Origin: Prevotella sp. UBA6994
GTDB taxonomy: Bacteria > Bacteroidota > Bacteroidia > Bacteroidales > Bacteroidaceae
DNA length: 64,000 bases
NCBI GenBank assembly: GCA_002449845.1
Contig: DJXW01000042.1
Span: 92,366 to 156,365 of the forward strand
Direction: 5' to 3'
In this document: positions 50,778 to 59,293 of the stretch, piece by piece
Layout of the letters: the number at the start of each line of letters is the position of its first letter
Numbering within the stretch: the stretch's first letter is position 1
Notes under the pieces: generated by a model
Seen by the model: only the letters and a program-made list of their open reading frames with translations
Database searches by the model: none
Told to the model about the DNA's origin: nothing
Translations under genes and position numbers: made by a program

Positions 50778-53700
50778 CTACTTGTTAACAAGTTTGTCAA
50801 TTATGTCGTTCATCTTTTGTCTGTTGATTTGTCGTTCAAAACTAATGGGTAAAGATGGATTATCTTTTGAAATTTGCTCAAAGAAAATCTTTGCGCAGTC
50901 AATCTTTGCACTTTCCTTTGGTCTTAAGTCTGTTTTCTGATTGACATCTTTCGTTTCAATGACAACATTCATCTGCATTGTACCATCTTTCTTTTTGACA
51001 ACATACATGAAGTCTGGAGAATAGGTTTCATCCGTTATGGTTGGAATGCGAATGCTACTATTGGGAATCTTACCATATACAATAAGTTCCGCCACATCAA
51101 TCTTATCCAGTATATTTGTTCTTTCCAATGGAGAATCAAAAGCAATTGGTTCATACAGGTATTCTGGAGGAGTTTGGGAGTTGTCTGTCTTTTTGCCAAT
51201 TCGCCCCATAACCACCTCATCTCTTACACTTCCATCGGCATTTGTGAGAGCTGTGGTCTTGGTCGTGTAATTTGCCTGCTTGTATGAAATGCAGCCTCCA
51301 AGGTGCTCGATTTTCCAGTCACGGAATCTTCCTATAAGTTGCGACAAAGTCAAATCATTGATAAGGTTATCGTTAAATCCTTCATGCTTTTTGGCGTATT
51401 CACATATTGCTTTATGTATCACATTAATAGAAATGGCAGTTCCTTTACTTGCTCTTTTCAGGAATTCGCCGTAAGGCATATCCCTACCATAGAGCATATA
51501 GGTGACATTCGCCTCACTCACAACGGTGGCTCCATTATGGTCAACCTGAATCTCAGATCGTTCAGATGATGCGGACATTCTTGAGAATACACCTTCTTCT
51601 AATATAGCAGGTAATGCCTTTTCAATATCTTTGTCTATGTTCTTTTGATAGAACATCAGGTACTTCTTATTGATTTCTTTCCACAGTGATTCAATCTTCT
51701 GGTAGTTGGGCTTGCGAATCTTCACCATCAGTCGATTGTTGTTAGCATTGCGGTCAATGACACGGTTTAGGTTCAAACTATCAAGATTAAATTCTGGATA
51801 TTCATTTTTGAATTCCATGATGGAGTCGTCTTTCACAATGATGTCAGTTCCTTGCATATCTACATAGCCTTTTGTATAAAGTTCATTAAGCAACACAAGG
51901 AAATTACCCATGCCTCGCGAATTGGCAACACGATCGAGTTCCTCACGACTTATAACAATATGCTTAGTATCCTTCTTTGCTATATCACCATTTATCTCAC
52001 AAACCAGTTTGTCAGCAAAATCTTTTTCCGTGAAATCAACGATATAGTTCAGCATAAAGTCCGTGCTGCTTGTCCTGTTTCCATATTCATCAACAGGCAG
52101 ACGAAGTCCACGCCCCACTTCCTGCAATTTACTGATTTCGCTGCCGCTGGAACGTAACTTGGCTATGGTGAATACGTTGGGATTGTCCCAACCCTCTTTC
52201 AGAGTCCATTTTGAGAACAGGAAACGGCGTACGTTCCAATTTCCATTCTCATCCTTGAATGAAAGGAGTTTTTTCTTGTTTCTTAGGATGTCGTCTACTT
52301 CCTCCGCTATAGCCTCGTCACTGTCGTTATTGTCTTTTGCAAAATAACCAGCCCTACATCCTGCAATATTCTGAAGGCTGGCTTTCAGATAGTCAGTATA
52401 TTCCTCTGAATTATTATCATTTTTTATTTCTTCTTTTAAATAATACTCCAGCCACTTGTCGAAGATATCGCGAAGCCATGCGCCATTGCCTTGTTTGTCA
52501 CCTCTGAATGAAGCAATGTTGTCGATAAAGAACAAGGCCAGTGTCTTGATTTTGCTTTCACGGTGAAACAGCAGACGCTCTGTCTCAAAATGGCGCTGTA
52601 TAGCCATCCTGATCATATTTTCCTGATACGATGTTGAATAGATGTCTGCCGTAAACTCATCCCCCACATGTTTGGTCTGTCCGTTTGACAATTCTACCTC
52701 AAAGTTGCTAATACCACTGATGGTGATACCAGAAAGATGCTCACTCATTACTCCCAACGATTCATCTTTGTGCAAGACAAAACGTTGGCTATGATCTTTT
52801 TTCGTAAAATGAAGTGTGATGCTCTCTTTGCCATCTATGCTGACTACTTTTACTTTCTCGTTTTCTGATGTTATGGGATTAAAATGCTCCTTGGCTACAC
52901 CCTTAATCAAGTTTTGGTTGAAAGCATCGCAGGCTGTCAGGTTATACAGGAGATTCAGATAGTCCTTTTGCTTCTCTTTCTGTCTGACCATTTTCCCTTG
53001 CTTATTTGGTTTTAGCACAGGTACAGCAATTTCTGGGAAAGTCGCACCAAAGCGAATGATACACTGAGGGGCTATTTCGCTCAGAATACGCTTGTAGGTG
53101 GTGTTGTTCCGCTCAAAGCGATGTGGCTCGTCAATCATCACAATTGGGCGTGTAGCCTTGATAGCATCTAAAGGACGAACAAAGCCTTGTACGGCTATAT
53201 CGTAGTCCTTCTTGTCCAGCAATTTCCCTTTTTGGAGCAGTTGCTGATTAACCACAATCACATATATTCGATTCTTGTTTTGGCATGAGCCATTTATAAA
53301 GTCACGTACAGAAGAAGGGAAATAGTTATGTCCTTTCTTCTTTTTCTTCAGGGCTGTCACTTCGCACAGTTCTATTTCGGCTCCGTAGCCTAACGTGTCT
53401 CGGAAATGCCTCTGTACGTATGGGTCACCAATAAACTGAACGGCACCAGACTTGACTGGCAGTGAGTGAACGATAACAACGAATTTGTTGAATCCGTATC
53501 GCTTGTGGAGTTCATAGATGGAGTGTGTATAGACGTATGTCTTACCCGTACCCGTTTCCATCTTGATGTCAAGATTCAGTACGCCGTTCTCTGCCGTCAT
53601 CACCTTACGGTTATATGGCTTCAGTTCCTCCGTGTTCTCTATCCTGCGGAGTGCCCACTCCGTCGCTAAGTCCTGCTGGTCGATAAGCGGGTTCTCGTAT

Positions 53701-53801
53701 GGCTTCAGTGGAGCATCCAAGTGTGTCTTCTCGAAAATGCTGCCCAGCCTGTCAACGGGTATTTGCTGATGTGGCAATCCTGCTTCAAGTATTATGTCCA
53801 T
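50778..53801 (-). CDS. Type III restriction endonuclease, Res subunit
   Basis: 1,007 residues. SF2 helicase-like motor: Walker A METGTGKT (81-88, K87), motif II D224-E-P-H227 (MIDEPHRFE), later KEGWDNPNVFTI and QEVGRGLRLP (motif VI). C-terminal PD-(D/E)xK nuclease: YSPDFMYVVKKKDG and VVIETKD provide the catalytic Asp and ExK. With Mod it cuts DNA carrying two unmethylated sites in opposite orientation, travelling by ATP-driven sliding. Full length, no frameshift. Starts 5 bp after mod. Confidence 0.94.
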   Translation of the reverse strand: MDIILEAGLPHQQIPVDRLGSIFEKTHLDAPLKPYENPLIDQQDLATEWALRRIENTEELKPYNRKVMTAENGVLNLDIKMETGTGKTYVYTHSIYELHKRYGFNKFVVIVHSLPVKSGAVQFIGDPYVQRHFRDTLGYGAEIELCEVTALKKKKKGHNYFPSSVRDFINGSCQNKNRIYVIVVNQQLLQKGKLLDKKDYDIAVQGFVRPLDAIKATRPIVMIDEPHRFERNNTTYKRILSEIAPQCIIRFGATFPEIAVPVLKPNKQGKMVRQKEKQKDYLNLLYNLTACDAFNQNLIKGVAKEHFNPITSENEKVKVVSIDGKESITLHFTKKDHSQRFVLHKDESLGVMSEHLSGITISGISNFEVELSNGQTKHVGDEFTADIYSTSYQENMIRMAIQRHFETERLLFHRESKIKTLALFFIDNIASFRGDKQGNGAWLRDIFDKWLEYYLKEEIKNDNNSEEYTDYLKASLQNIAGCRAGYFAKDNNDSDEAIAEEVDDILRNKKKLLSFKDENGNWNVRRFLFSKWTLKEGWDNPNVFTIAKLRSSGSEISKLQEVGRGLRLPVDEYGNRTSSTDFMLNYIVDFTEKDFADKLVCEINGDIAKKDTKHIVISREELDRVANSRGMGNFLVLLNELYTKGYVDMQGTDIIVKDDSIMEFKNEYPEFNLDSLNLNRVIDRNANNNRLMVKIRKPNYQKIESLWKEINKKYLMFYQKNIDKDIEKALPAILEEGVFSRMSASSERSEIQVDHNGATVVSEANVTYMLYGRDMPYGEFLKRASKGTAISINVIHKAICEYAKKHEGFNDNLINDLTLSQLIGRFRDWKIEHLGGCISYKQANYTTKTTALTNADGSVRDEVVMGRIGKKTDNSQTPPEYLYEPIAFDSPLERTNILDKIDVAELIVYGKIPNSSIRIPTITDETYSPDFMYVVKKKDGTMQMNVVIETKDVNQKTDLRPKESAKIDCAKIFFEQISKDNPSLPISFERQINRQKMNDIIDKLVNK

Positions 53802-53806
53802 ACGTC

Positions 53807-55729
53807 TTAATATCTGATGTCGATGTTTATCTTTATTTGTTTCTCGCCCTCGTTCAGCAGCGGCAGGTTCTTCTTCAGCGCATCCGTAGCACCGAAGTTG
53901 AAACTATAGCCAAAGAGCACCACGTAATGAGGCCCCCAATCCGACTGGTCGCCATATTTATCCACTAAAGCAGTAATGGCTTCGTCGCTCATTCCTTCGT
54001 CTGTCAGATAGAGGTGGTCGCCACACTGATAGGCAGTATAGTCTGCCAACTGCACTACGTCCATCTTGGCATTCATGCCGTAGCCATCTCGCACTTTCCA
54101 GGTTTCAAGCACTGTCTCCCTGCCGAATTCTTCCAAGATGTTGTTGGCAAAGCCAGACTCACGTGGGTCAAATTTCTCTAACTTGTCCAATACATCTTCT
54201 GTAACCTCTTGTAAAGTGTAATGTTTGAAGCCAATTCCACCCTTAAAATGAGGATTTTTCTCTGTTATCTGCTTCGCTGCACGTTTTAATCTTTCAAATC
54301 CTATGAAATCTAATGTGTGTGGGTAATGATTCTCATCCAAAAAACTAATATCACGCTCTAATGTTGCTTTTATCGAACCTGTTGAACTTTTCACCGACAT
54401 ATCTAAATCCTCTGGCAGTTGAACCATTATAAAACGATTATTTTTAGTTGATGCTATATTGCTTTGCAATACAGCCTCAGCTGTTGTTGCACTACCTGAA
54501 AAGAAATCTAAAATGTAATTATTATCGCCTGCTATCAGTTGAATCAAGTAATTTAAAAGAAATACTGTTTTGGGATTCGAGAATAATCCCCCCATTCCAA
54601 GTTTTTCCAGATCTTCTTGTGTTGACTTGAATTCATTGTCAAGAAGGTCTCTACGGACATACTCTTCAATAAGTATTGAACGAAGTTTCTTTCCTTCAGC
54701 TATTCGTTGCTTGAACTGAACGGACCAAGTGCCATCTGTTTTCTTTATAATTCGAGTATCACCAGCAGCCTTATCCTTCAAATAAGTTTCTTCACTTTTG
54801 AACCAATTACCATCAAGCATAGTACCATCTGGTGCTTCAATCTGATAAGGTTTAGTACCTGTACATGAACGTGACATTGTGTCCCAAAAGAATTTTCCAA
54901 TATTATCCTCTTCTTTATATCGCTTCAAATACTCTTCTGTATATGGTATGTAAAGGCTACCCAGTTGCTCTGCATCACGAGCATAAGCTAATATATAATC
55001 ATTTTCGACGGCAAAAGCGTCAGCAGCAGAGCCGCCACCACTTTTGGTCCTTCTTGTTAGATTAGCTAAAAAATTCTCTTCACCAAACACATAATCGCAA
55101 AGCAACTTCAGATTTGCCTGCTCGTTGTCGTCAATCGAGATAAAGATAACCCCATCCTTCGACAGCAATTCGCGAGCTAACTGCAAACGGGGCGACATGA
55201 ACATTAGCCAAGCCGAGTGTGTACTACTGCCACGGGACGTAAGGTCAAGAATGCGCTTTGCCTCATCCTCGTCAATACTCAGCTTCTTCTCCAATTCTTC
55301 AGGGGTAAAGCGGAACTTATCATTATAGACGAATCCGTCGGAGCCAGTATTGTAAGGAGGATCGATATAAATACACTTTATTTTTCCTGCATACGATTTC
55401 AGCAGGTGTTTCAACGCATCCAGATTGTCGCCACTGATATAGATGTTCTCGCTGTCACGGTTTTCAGGTTTCTCATTATGTTCAAGGTCTGGCTCGATGA
55501 CCGTTGTGGTATCAATAGAAGCTATCAGGTTTGCATAGTCCTTACCGAGGAAGTCGAGTGAATATCCTTCGTTGCTGATGTCCACCTCGTCCTTCATCAT
55601 GTCCTTGAACCTTTCTATGTCAAAGGCACCCTCTGCTGTGAAGCATCCTGCAAAATACTCTTTTAAGGCCTCCAATTTCTTCAAATTTGGCTTCGTTTCC
55701 ATGTTTTTTTCAATTATCTGTTTTATCAT
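53807..55729 (-). CDS. Type III DNA methyltransferase, Mod subunit
   Basis: 640 residues (or 631 from the second Met at 55702). Beta-class amino-methyltransferase order: motif IV DPPY at 123-126 (YIDPPYNTGSDGFVYND) precedes motif I (YILDFFSGSATTAEAVL, about 416-432). The central target-recognition region (about 240-400) sets the site specificity, which cannot be read from sequence. Methylates adenine on one strand and supplies site recognition to Res. Unlike many type III mod genes it contains no simple repeats that would make it phase-variable. Promoter TACCTTTG at 55770-55777. Confidence 0.94.
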   Translation of the reverse strand: MIKQIIEKNMETKPNLKKLEALKEYFAGCFTAEGAFDIERFKDMMKDEVDISNEGYSLDFLGKDYANLIASIDTTTVIEPDLEHNEKPENRDSENIYISGDNLDALKHLLKSYAGKIKCIYIDPPYNTGSDGFVYNDKFRFTPEELEKKLSIDEDEAKRILDLTSRGSSTHSAWLMFMSPRLQLARELLSKDGVIFISIDDNEQANLKLLCDYVFGEENFLANLTRRTKSGGGSAADAFAVENDYILAYARDAEQLGSLYIPYTEEYLKRYKEEDNIGKFFWDTMSRSCTGTKPYQIEAPDGTMLDGNWFKSEETYLKDKAAGDTRIIKKTDGTWSVQFKQRIAEGKKLRSILIEEYVRRDLLDNEFKSTQEDLEKLGMGGLFSNPKTVFLLNYLIQLIAGDNNYILDFFSGSATTAEAVLQSNIASTKNNRFIMVQLPEDLDMSVKSSTGSIKATLERDISFLDENHYPHTLDFIGFERLKRAAKQITEKNPHFKGGIGFKHYTLQEVTEDVLDKLEKFDPRESGFANNILEEFGRETVLETWKVRDGYGMNAKMDVVQLADYTAYQCGDHLYLTDEGMSDEAITALVDKYGDQSDWGPHYVVLFGYSFNFGATDALKKNLPLLNEGEKQIKINIDIRY

Positions 55730-55769
55730 AATGATATACTATGAACTTTTACCACCTATATTTTATATA

Positions 55770-55777
55770 CAAAGGTA
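55770..55777 (-). promoter_or_regulatory. -7 promoter box of the mod-res operon
   Basis: Minus strand TACCTTTG, 40 bp before the ATG at 55729. Confidence 0.55.
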
Positions 55778-56181
55778 AAAATAAATAATATAAAAGCCAT
55801 ATAATAACTCAAAAAAAAGTGGAATTTGGGTATAATTAACAAAAAGCATAGAGACAACCATAAGTGACACATTTCCAATAGTTGTTTTGTGAAAATGTTG
55901 AGTGAAGTATAGCTTTGACTGTTTTGTTCTCATAGTTGCGACGACATATCTCATGCTTCTTGTTTTTTACTTTCTTACTTCTAAATTTGTCCTATAAACT
56001 GATAATTTACCCCCTAAAATACGGGCATTTTTTCAAACGAGTTGATACTTGGTGGAAAAAAAGCTTATTTTTTGGGGTGTTGTTAAGAGGTTCATTATCA
56101 ATGATTTGTGATTGTATGGTGTTGAAGGTTGGATGAATTTACTTGTTTTTGACTCCAAAAAAGGTACTTTTTGGGCTTTCA
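55778..56181. other. Gene-free stretch before array B
   Basis: About 400 bp of AT-rich sequence upstream of mod with no supported gene; frames seen on either strand are short and have no RBS or family similarity. Confidence 0.5.
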
Positions 56182-56260
56182 TAACATACATAGTTAGCAC
56201 TCGTAACATATATAATTACGCTCATAACTCATATAGTTACGTTCATAACATGCTATGTTA
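56182..56260. repeat. Array B: second copy of the TAAC...GTTA palindrome array
   Basis: Four 15-bp cores start at 56182, 56204, 56225 and 56246 (spacing 22, 21, 21): TAACATACATAGTTA, TAACATATATAATTA, TAACTCATATAGTTA and TAACATGCTATGTTA. The last core has fully paired arms (TAACAT/ATGTTA). Flanks match array A (15509-15586) on both sides. The frame shift between the first two cores argues against protein coding. Confidence 0.85.
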
Positions 56261-56355
56261 CGATGAAAAACATGGTTTTTCGGCTGCTTTAACCCATTTT
56301 TCCATTCTCCCAATTCTATTTCACAAGAAAATCCGAACAAAATTTTGTTGGAATA

Positions 56356-56450
56356 ATTGACAATGGACAATTCATAATTCACAATTCATAATGGACAATT
56401 CACAATGGATAATTCATAATGGACAATTCATAATTCATAATTGATAGTTA
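56356..56450. repeat. AATTCATAATGGAC-type tandem repeats
   Basis: Degenerate units of AATTCATAATGGAC and AATTCACAATGGA run for about 95 bp. Similar AATTCATAATTC-rich stretches are widespread between genes in many bacteria. Confidence 0.7.
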
Positions 56451-56515
56451 ATGGTCTATGGATTTAAGGATGAAAGGATGTTCTTTGTTTACACCAATAT
56501 AAAAACGTTTGTTAT

Positions 56516-56583
56516 TACTCTCACACCTCACTACTATTCTCTTGCTTCTCACTCCTCACCTCTTACCTCTCACTTCTTTTTAC
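56516..56583. repeat. CTCACCTCT-type repeats
   Basis: Degenerate CTCAC(T/C)(T/C)CTCAC units. The same family, mostly in the opposite orientation, is found at 59151-59290. Confidence 0.6.
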
Positions 56584-56614
56584 TAACTACCCTTGCCTTT
56601 TCCAAATAATTGTT

Positions 56615-56622
56615 TAACTTTG
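56615..56622 (+). promoter_or_regulatory. -7 promoter box of queH
   Basis: TAACTTTG with TTG at 56593-56595 exactly 19 bp upstream, matching the Bacteroidetes promoter layout. Confidence 0.6.
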
Positions 56623-56684
56623 CAACCATGAAATTCGATTTGATTAGATGCTATTTCATCATTAGCAAGTTGTAAATAGAAGAA

Positions 56685-57356
56685 ATGAAGAAGAAACGAA
56701 ATCCAATAGTAATACCAGAAGGGGCGGGAGAGGTGCTGCTCCATGCTTGTTGTGCACCTTGTTCGTCGGCAATCGTGGAATGGATGCTGAATCATGAGGT
56801 GCGCCCCACCATCTTTTATTTCAACCCCAACATCTATCCCCGTGAGGAATATGAGATACGCAAAAACGAAAGCAAACGACATGCAGACAGCTTGGAAATC
56901 AGGTGGATAGATGGCGATTATGACCATGAACGGTGGTTGGAGACGATCAAGGGAATGGAGGGGGAGCCTGAACGTGGCGCTCGTTGCATTCGTTGTTTCA
57001 AGATGAGACTCCTTGCCACTGCCCTGCAAGCCCGTGAGTTGGGCTTGCGATACTTCACCACTACGCTTGCCTCGTCGCGTTGGAAGAGCATTGAACAAAT
57101 CACCGAAGCGGGATTGGCGGCGCAAAATGCAGTGGCAGATACGGAGTTTTGGGCGCAGAACTGGAGAAAGGGTGGATTGTCGGACAGGAGAAACCAATTG
57201 CTGAAAGAATATGGCTTCTATAATCAACAATATTGTGGTTGCGAGTTTAGCATGAGAGCGAATCCTGCACTTACAAACGAGATTGTAGAAAAAAGTGACA
57301 ATGATGCTTGTTGTATCGATAAAAATTTAGTATCTTCGCACCGAAATGAAAGATAA
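56685..57356 (+). CDS. queH: Epoxyqueuosine reductase QueH
   Basis: Last step of queuosine synthesis in tRNA: reduces epoxyqueuosine to queuosine. The 223 residues show the QueH (DUF208) cysteine pattern: LLHACCAPCSS at 18-28, ARCIRCFKMRL and QQYCGCEFSM, which bind iron-sulfur and non-heme iron in known members, plus NPNIYPREEYEIRK and TTTLASSRWKS. This is the cobalamin-free alternative to QueG. The basic N-terminal tail is short. Followed 7 bp later by a 57-residue gene that has its own promoter-like box. Confidence 0.93.
   Translation: MKKKRNPIVIPEGAGEVLLHACCAPCSSAIVEWMLNHEVRPTIFYFNPNIYPREEYEIRKNESKRHADSLEIRWIDGDYDHERWLETIKGMEGEPERGARCIRCFKMRLLATALQARELGLRYFTTTLASSRWKSIEQITEAGLAAQNAVADTEFWAQNWRKGGLSDRRNQLLKEYGFYNQQYCGCEFSMRANPALTNEIVEKSDNDACCIDKNLVSSHRNER
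57331..57338 (+). promoter_or_regulatory. Possible -7 box inside the end of queH
   Basis: TATCTTCG (one mismatch to TAnnTTTG) with TTG at 57308-57310; it would start transcription just before the 57-residue gene. Confidence 0.35.
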
Positions 57357-57363
57357 ATAAGAA

Positions 57364-57537
57364 ATGAGTAAGTTGAATTTGGAGACATGCACTCGTGAAC
57401 AATTTATTGAGGTTGTTAAGGCTGCAAAAAAACGCAAAGAGGCGTGGGAAACAAAAATGAAGGCTGAAATGGAGGAACGAGCCAAATTGCGTGAGCAAGT
57501 TCGAGAGTCGCATTATTATGACATAGAGTCACTTTGA
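57364..57537 (+). CDS. Small charged helical protein (57 aa)
   Basis: ATG at 57364, TGA at 57535. Sequence begins MSKLNLETCTREQFIEVVKA and continues as a Lys/Glu-rich helix (KMKAEMEERAKLREQ) ending YYDIESL. It lies 7 bp after queH and 4 bp before the next gene, with which it is very likely cotranslated. Size and charge would suit an antitoxin-like partner of the next protein, but nothing in the sequence proves this. Confidence 0.65.
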   Translation: MSKLNLETCTREQFIEVVKAAKKRKEAWETKMKAEMEERAKLREQVRESHYYDIESL

Positions 57538-57541
57538 TGTT

Positions 57542-58030
57542 ATGAATGAGTTGAACTTGGATAACATCAATTTGTTTGCCTCATACCCCGTGTGGCAAAG
57601 AGGAAGTGTTTTTGTGTTTACTACCGATACAAACATAGAGTATTCTGTTACTTTTGACGAGGAAGAAAGTTTTGAATATAAATCATATTGGTTTAATTTG
57701 ACTAATTTAAGCCATAAAAAATCACATGGAGATATAAAAATTGCTCAAACAGTAATTTGCATTATTGAGGAATTTTTTCGTGTTAATCCAGATATTTTAT
57801 TGTATTTATGTAGTACGGAAGGAGAACAACAGGCCCAGCGCTCACGTTTGTTTCTTCGTTGGTTCAATGGTTATGAACAGCAACAAAAATATTATATTAA
57901 AACTGCAATAGTAAAGGGAGAGGGACTTTCAGAATATGTGTCAATTATACTCCAACGATCTCACCCTCATTTTGATGTCATAGCTCGTCGTTTTGACGAT
58001 GAAACTGATTTGTTTAATAATAATAAGTGA
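57542..58030 (+). CDS. Hypothetical protein (DUF6169-like)
   Basis: 162 residues. Beta-rich start (FVFTTDTNIEYSVTFDEEESFEY), then NLSHKKSHGDIKIAQTVICIIEEFF, and a typical motif PDILLYLCSTEGEQQAQRSR followed by LFLRWFNGYEQQQ. This pattern matches, by memory, the Bacteroidetes family DUF6169, whose function is unknown. No signal peptide. Starts 4 bp after the 57-residue gene. AT-rich codon use compared with queH and the next gene suggests later acquisition. Confidence 0.65.
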   Translation: MNELNLDNINLFASYPVWQRGSVFVFTTDTNIEYSVTFDEEESFEYKSYWFNLTNLSHKKSHGDIKIAQTVICIIEEFFRVNPDILLYLCSTEGEQQAQRSRLFLRWFNGYEQQQKYYIKTAIVKGEGLSEYVSIILQRSHPHFDVIARRFDDETDLFNNNK

Positions 58031-58049
58031 TAGTATTGCTTTGTTATAA

Positions 58050-59147
58050 ATGAAAGATATTAAGAAAATTGTACTTACGGGAGGACCTTGTGCCGGTAAG
58101 ACGACGGCTTTGGTAAGGATCATCGAGCATTTTTCAAGTCTCGGTTTTAAAGTGTTTACTATTCCTGAAGTGCCCACCTTGTTTACACAGGCAGGGATGG
58201 ACTATCTGACGGACAACAAGGGTTTTTTCTATGAAGGAGAGAAAGCCACGTTAGAGATACAACTGGCTTTGGAAGACCGCTTTATGCGCATGGCAGAACA
58301 ATGTACGGAACCAACTATTCTGGTGTGCGACCGTGGTACGATGGACATTTCCGCATATATGAATGCCGAGTTGTGGGAAGACATCACCTCAGCCGTGGGT
58401 ACGAGTACAGCGGAATTGCGTGCCAGGTATGATGCCGTGCTACACTTGGTGTCGGCAGCTGATGGTGCGGAACAGTTTTATACCACCAGCAACAATGCCT
58501 CACGTAACGAGAGTGCTGACGAGAAGGGGTTGCAGATTGCACGTATGTTGGACAAGAAAGTGATTGACGCATGGACGGGACATCCTCATCTGCGTGTCAT
58601 CAACAATCATGTGGATTTCAATAAGAAGCTCAACAGGGTGCTGAAAGAGATTTCCAACGTATTGGCTTTGCCACAACCCATCGAGGAGGAACGCAAGTAT
58701 ATCGTGAAGTTGCACGGAGATATACCCCATGCCATCGTGAGTGAGATAACGCAAACCTATTTGGTGGCAGAGCCAGGTTGTGAGGTTCGTCTGCGCAAAC
58801 GTGGGTGGGATGGAAAGTATGTGTACGTACATACCACCAAGAAGAAAATATCTGAGTACGAACAGATAGAGACGGAGCGACAGATTAACAACAATCTATA
58901 TCAGTCGCTCTTGCAACAGGCAGACCCATATAGGCAAACCATACACAAGATACGCAAGAGTTTTATATGGAAGGGACAGTATTTCGAGTTGGATACGTAC
59001 ATGAAACCCATCAATAATTTGATGGTACTCGAAACGAAAGGTATTACGGCTGATGAGGCTGTGAAGTTTCCACCGTTCCTGGAGGTAGAGAAAGATATTA
59101 CTGGAAACGTAAACTACTATAATTACAACATTGCGTTGAGAGGGTAG
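58050..59147 (+). CDS. P-loop ATPase (AAA_28) fused to a CYTH-like domain
   Basis: 365 residues. Kinase-like P-loop at 10-19 (TGGPCAGKTTA; K17, T18), IPEVPTLFTQAG, and a second acidic motif TILVCDRGTMDISAYM. From about residue 215 a CYTH (triphosphate tunnel) domain: EERKYIVKL, CEVRLRKRGWDGKYVYVHTTKKK and FELDTYMKP provide the basic and acidic tunnel residues. The fusion is known in Bacteroidetes and in some eukaryotes; a role in metabolism of a phosphorylated nucleotide or polyphosphate is plausible but unproven. Cytoplasmic. Confidence 0.85.
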   Translation: MKDIKKIVLTGGPCAGKTTALVRIIEHFSSLGFKVFTIPEVPTLFTQAGMDYLTDNKGFFYEGEKATLEIQLALEDRFMRMAEQCTEPTILVCDRGTMDISAYMNAELWEDITSAVGTSTAELRARYDAVLHLVSAADGAEQFYTTSNNASRNESADEKGLQIARMLDKKVIDAWTGHPHLRVINNHVDFNKKLNRVLKEISNVLALPQPIEEERKYIVKLHGDIPHAIVSEITQTYLVAEPGCEVRLRKRGWDGKYVYVHTTKKKISEYEQIETERQINNNLYQSLLQQADPYRQTIHKIRKSFIWKGQYFELDTYMKPINNLMVLETKGITADEAVKFPPFLEVEKDITGNVNYYNYNIALRG

Positions 59148-59150
59148 ATG

Positions 59151-59290
59151 TTTAGAGGTGAGGGGTGAGGGGTGAGAGGTGAGTTATTTAGAGGTGAGGG
59201 GTGAGAGGTGAGAGAATAGCCACGGCTGCTTGATTCTCAAACGAGAAGACTAATCTCTCACTTCTCCCCCCTCACCTCTCACCACTAAAT
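59151..59290. repeat. G-rich repeat with an inverted copy between convergent genes
   Basis: Left part: GAGGTGAGGGGTGAG-type units (59155-59213). Right part: CTCTCACTTCTCC and CCTCACCTCTCACC (59254-59283). The two can form a long hairpin around 40 nt. It separates the ATPase-CYTH gene from the GH109-like gene and may act as a bidirectional terminator. Confidence 0.7.
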
Positions 59291-59293
59291 ATC

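Noticed and set aside
56112..56360. 82-codon rightward frame across array B
   Set aside because: Same reasoning as for array A; the sequence is repeat plus AT-rich flank, with no RBS.
56356..56450. Possible CRISPR-like array (AATTCATAATGGAC units)
   Set aside because: Units are degenerate and contiguous, with no unique spacers of constant length and no cas genes.
56628..56675. 15-codon leader peptide before queH
   Set aside because: A short frame (MKFDLIRCYF...) exists right at the expected transcript start, but there is no room for an RBS and no attenuator structure.
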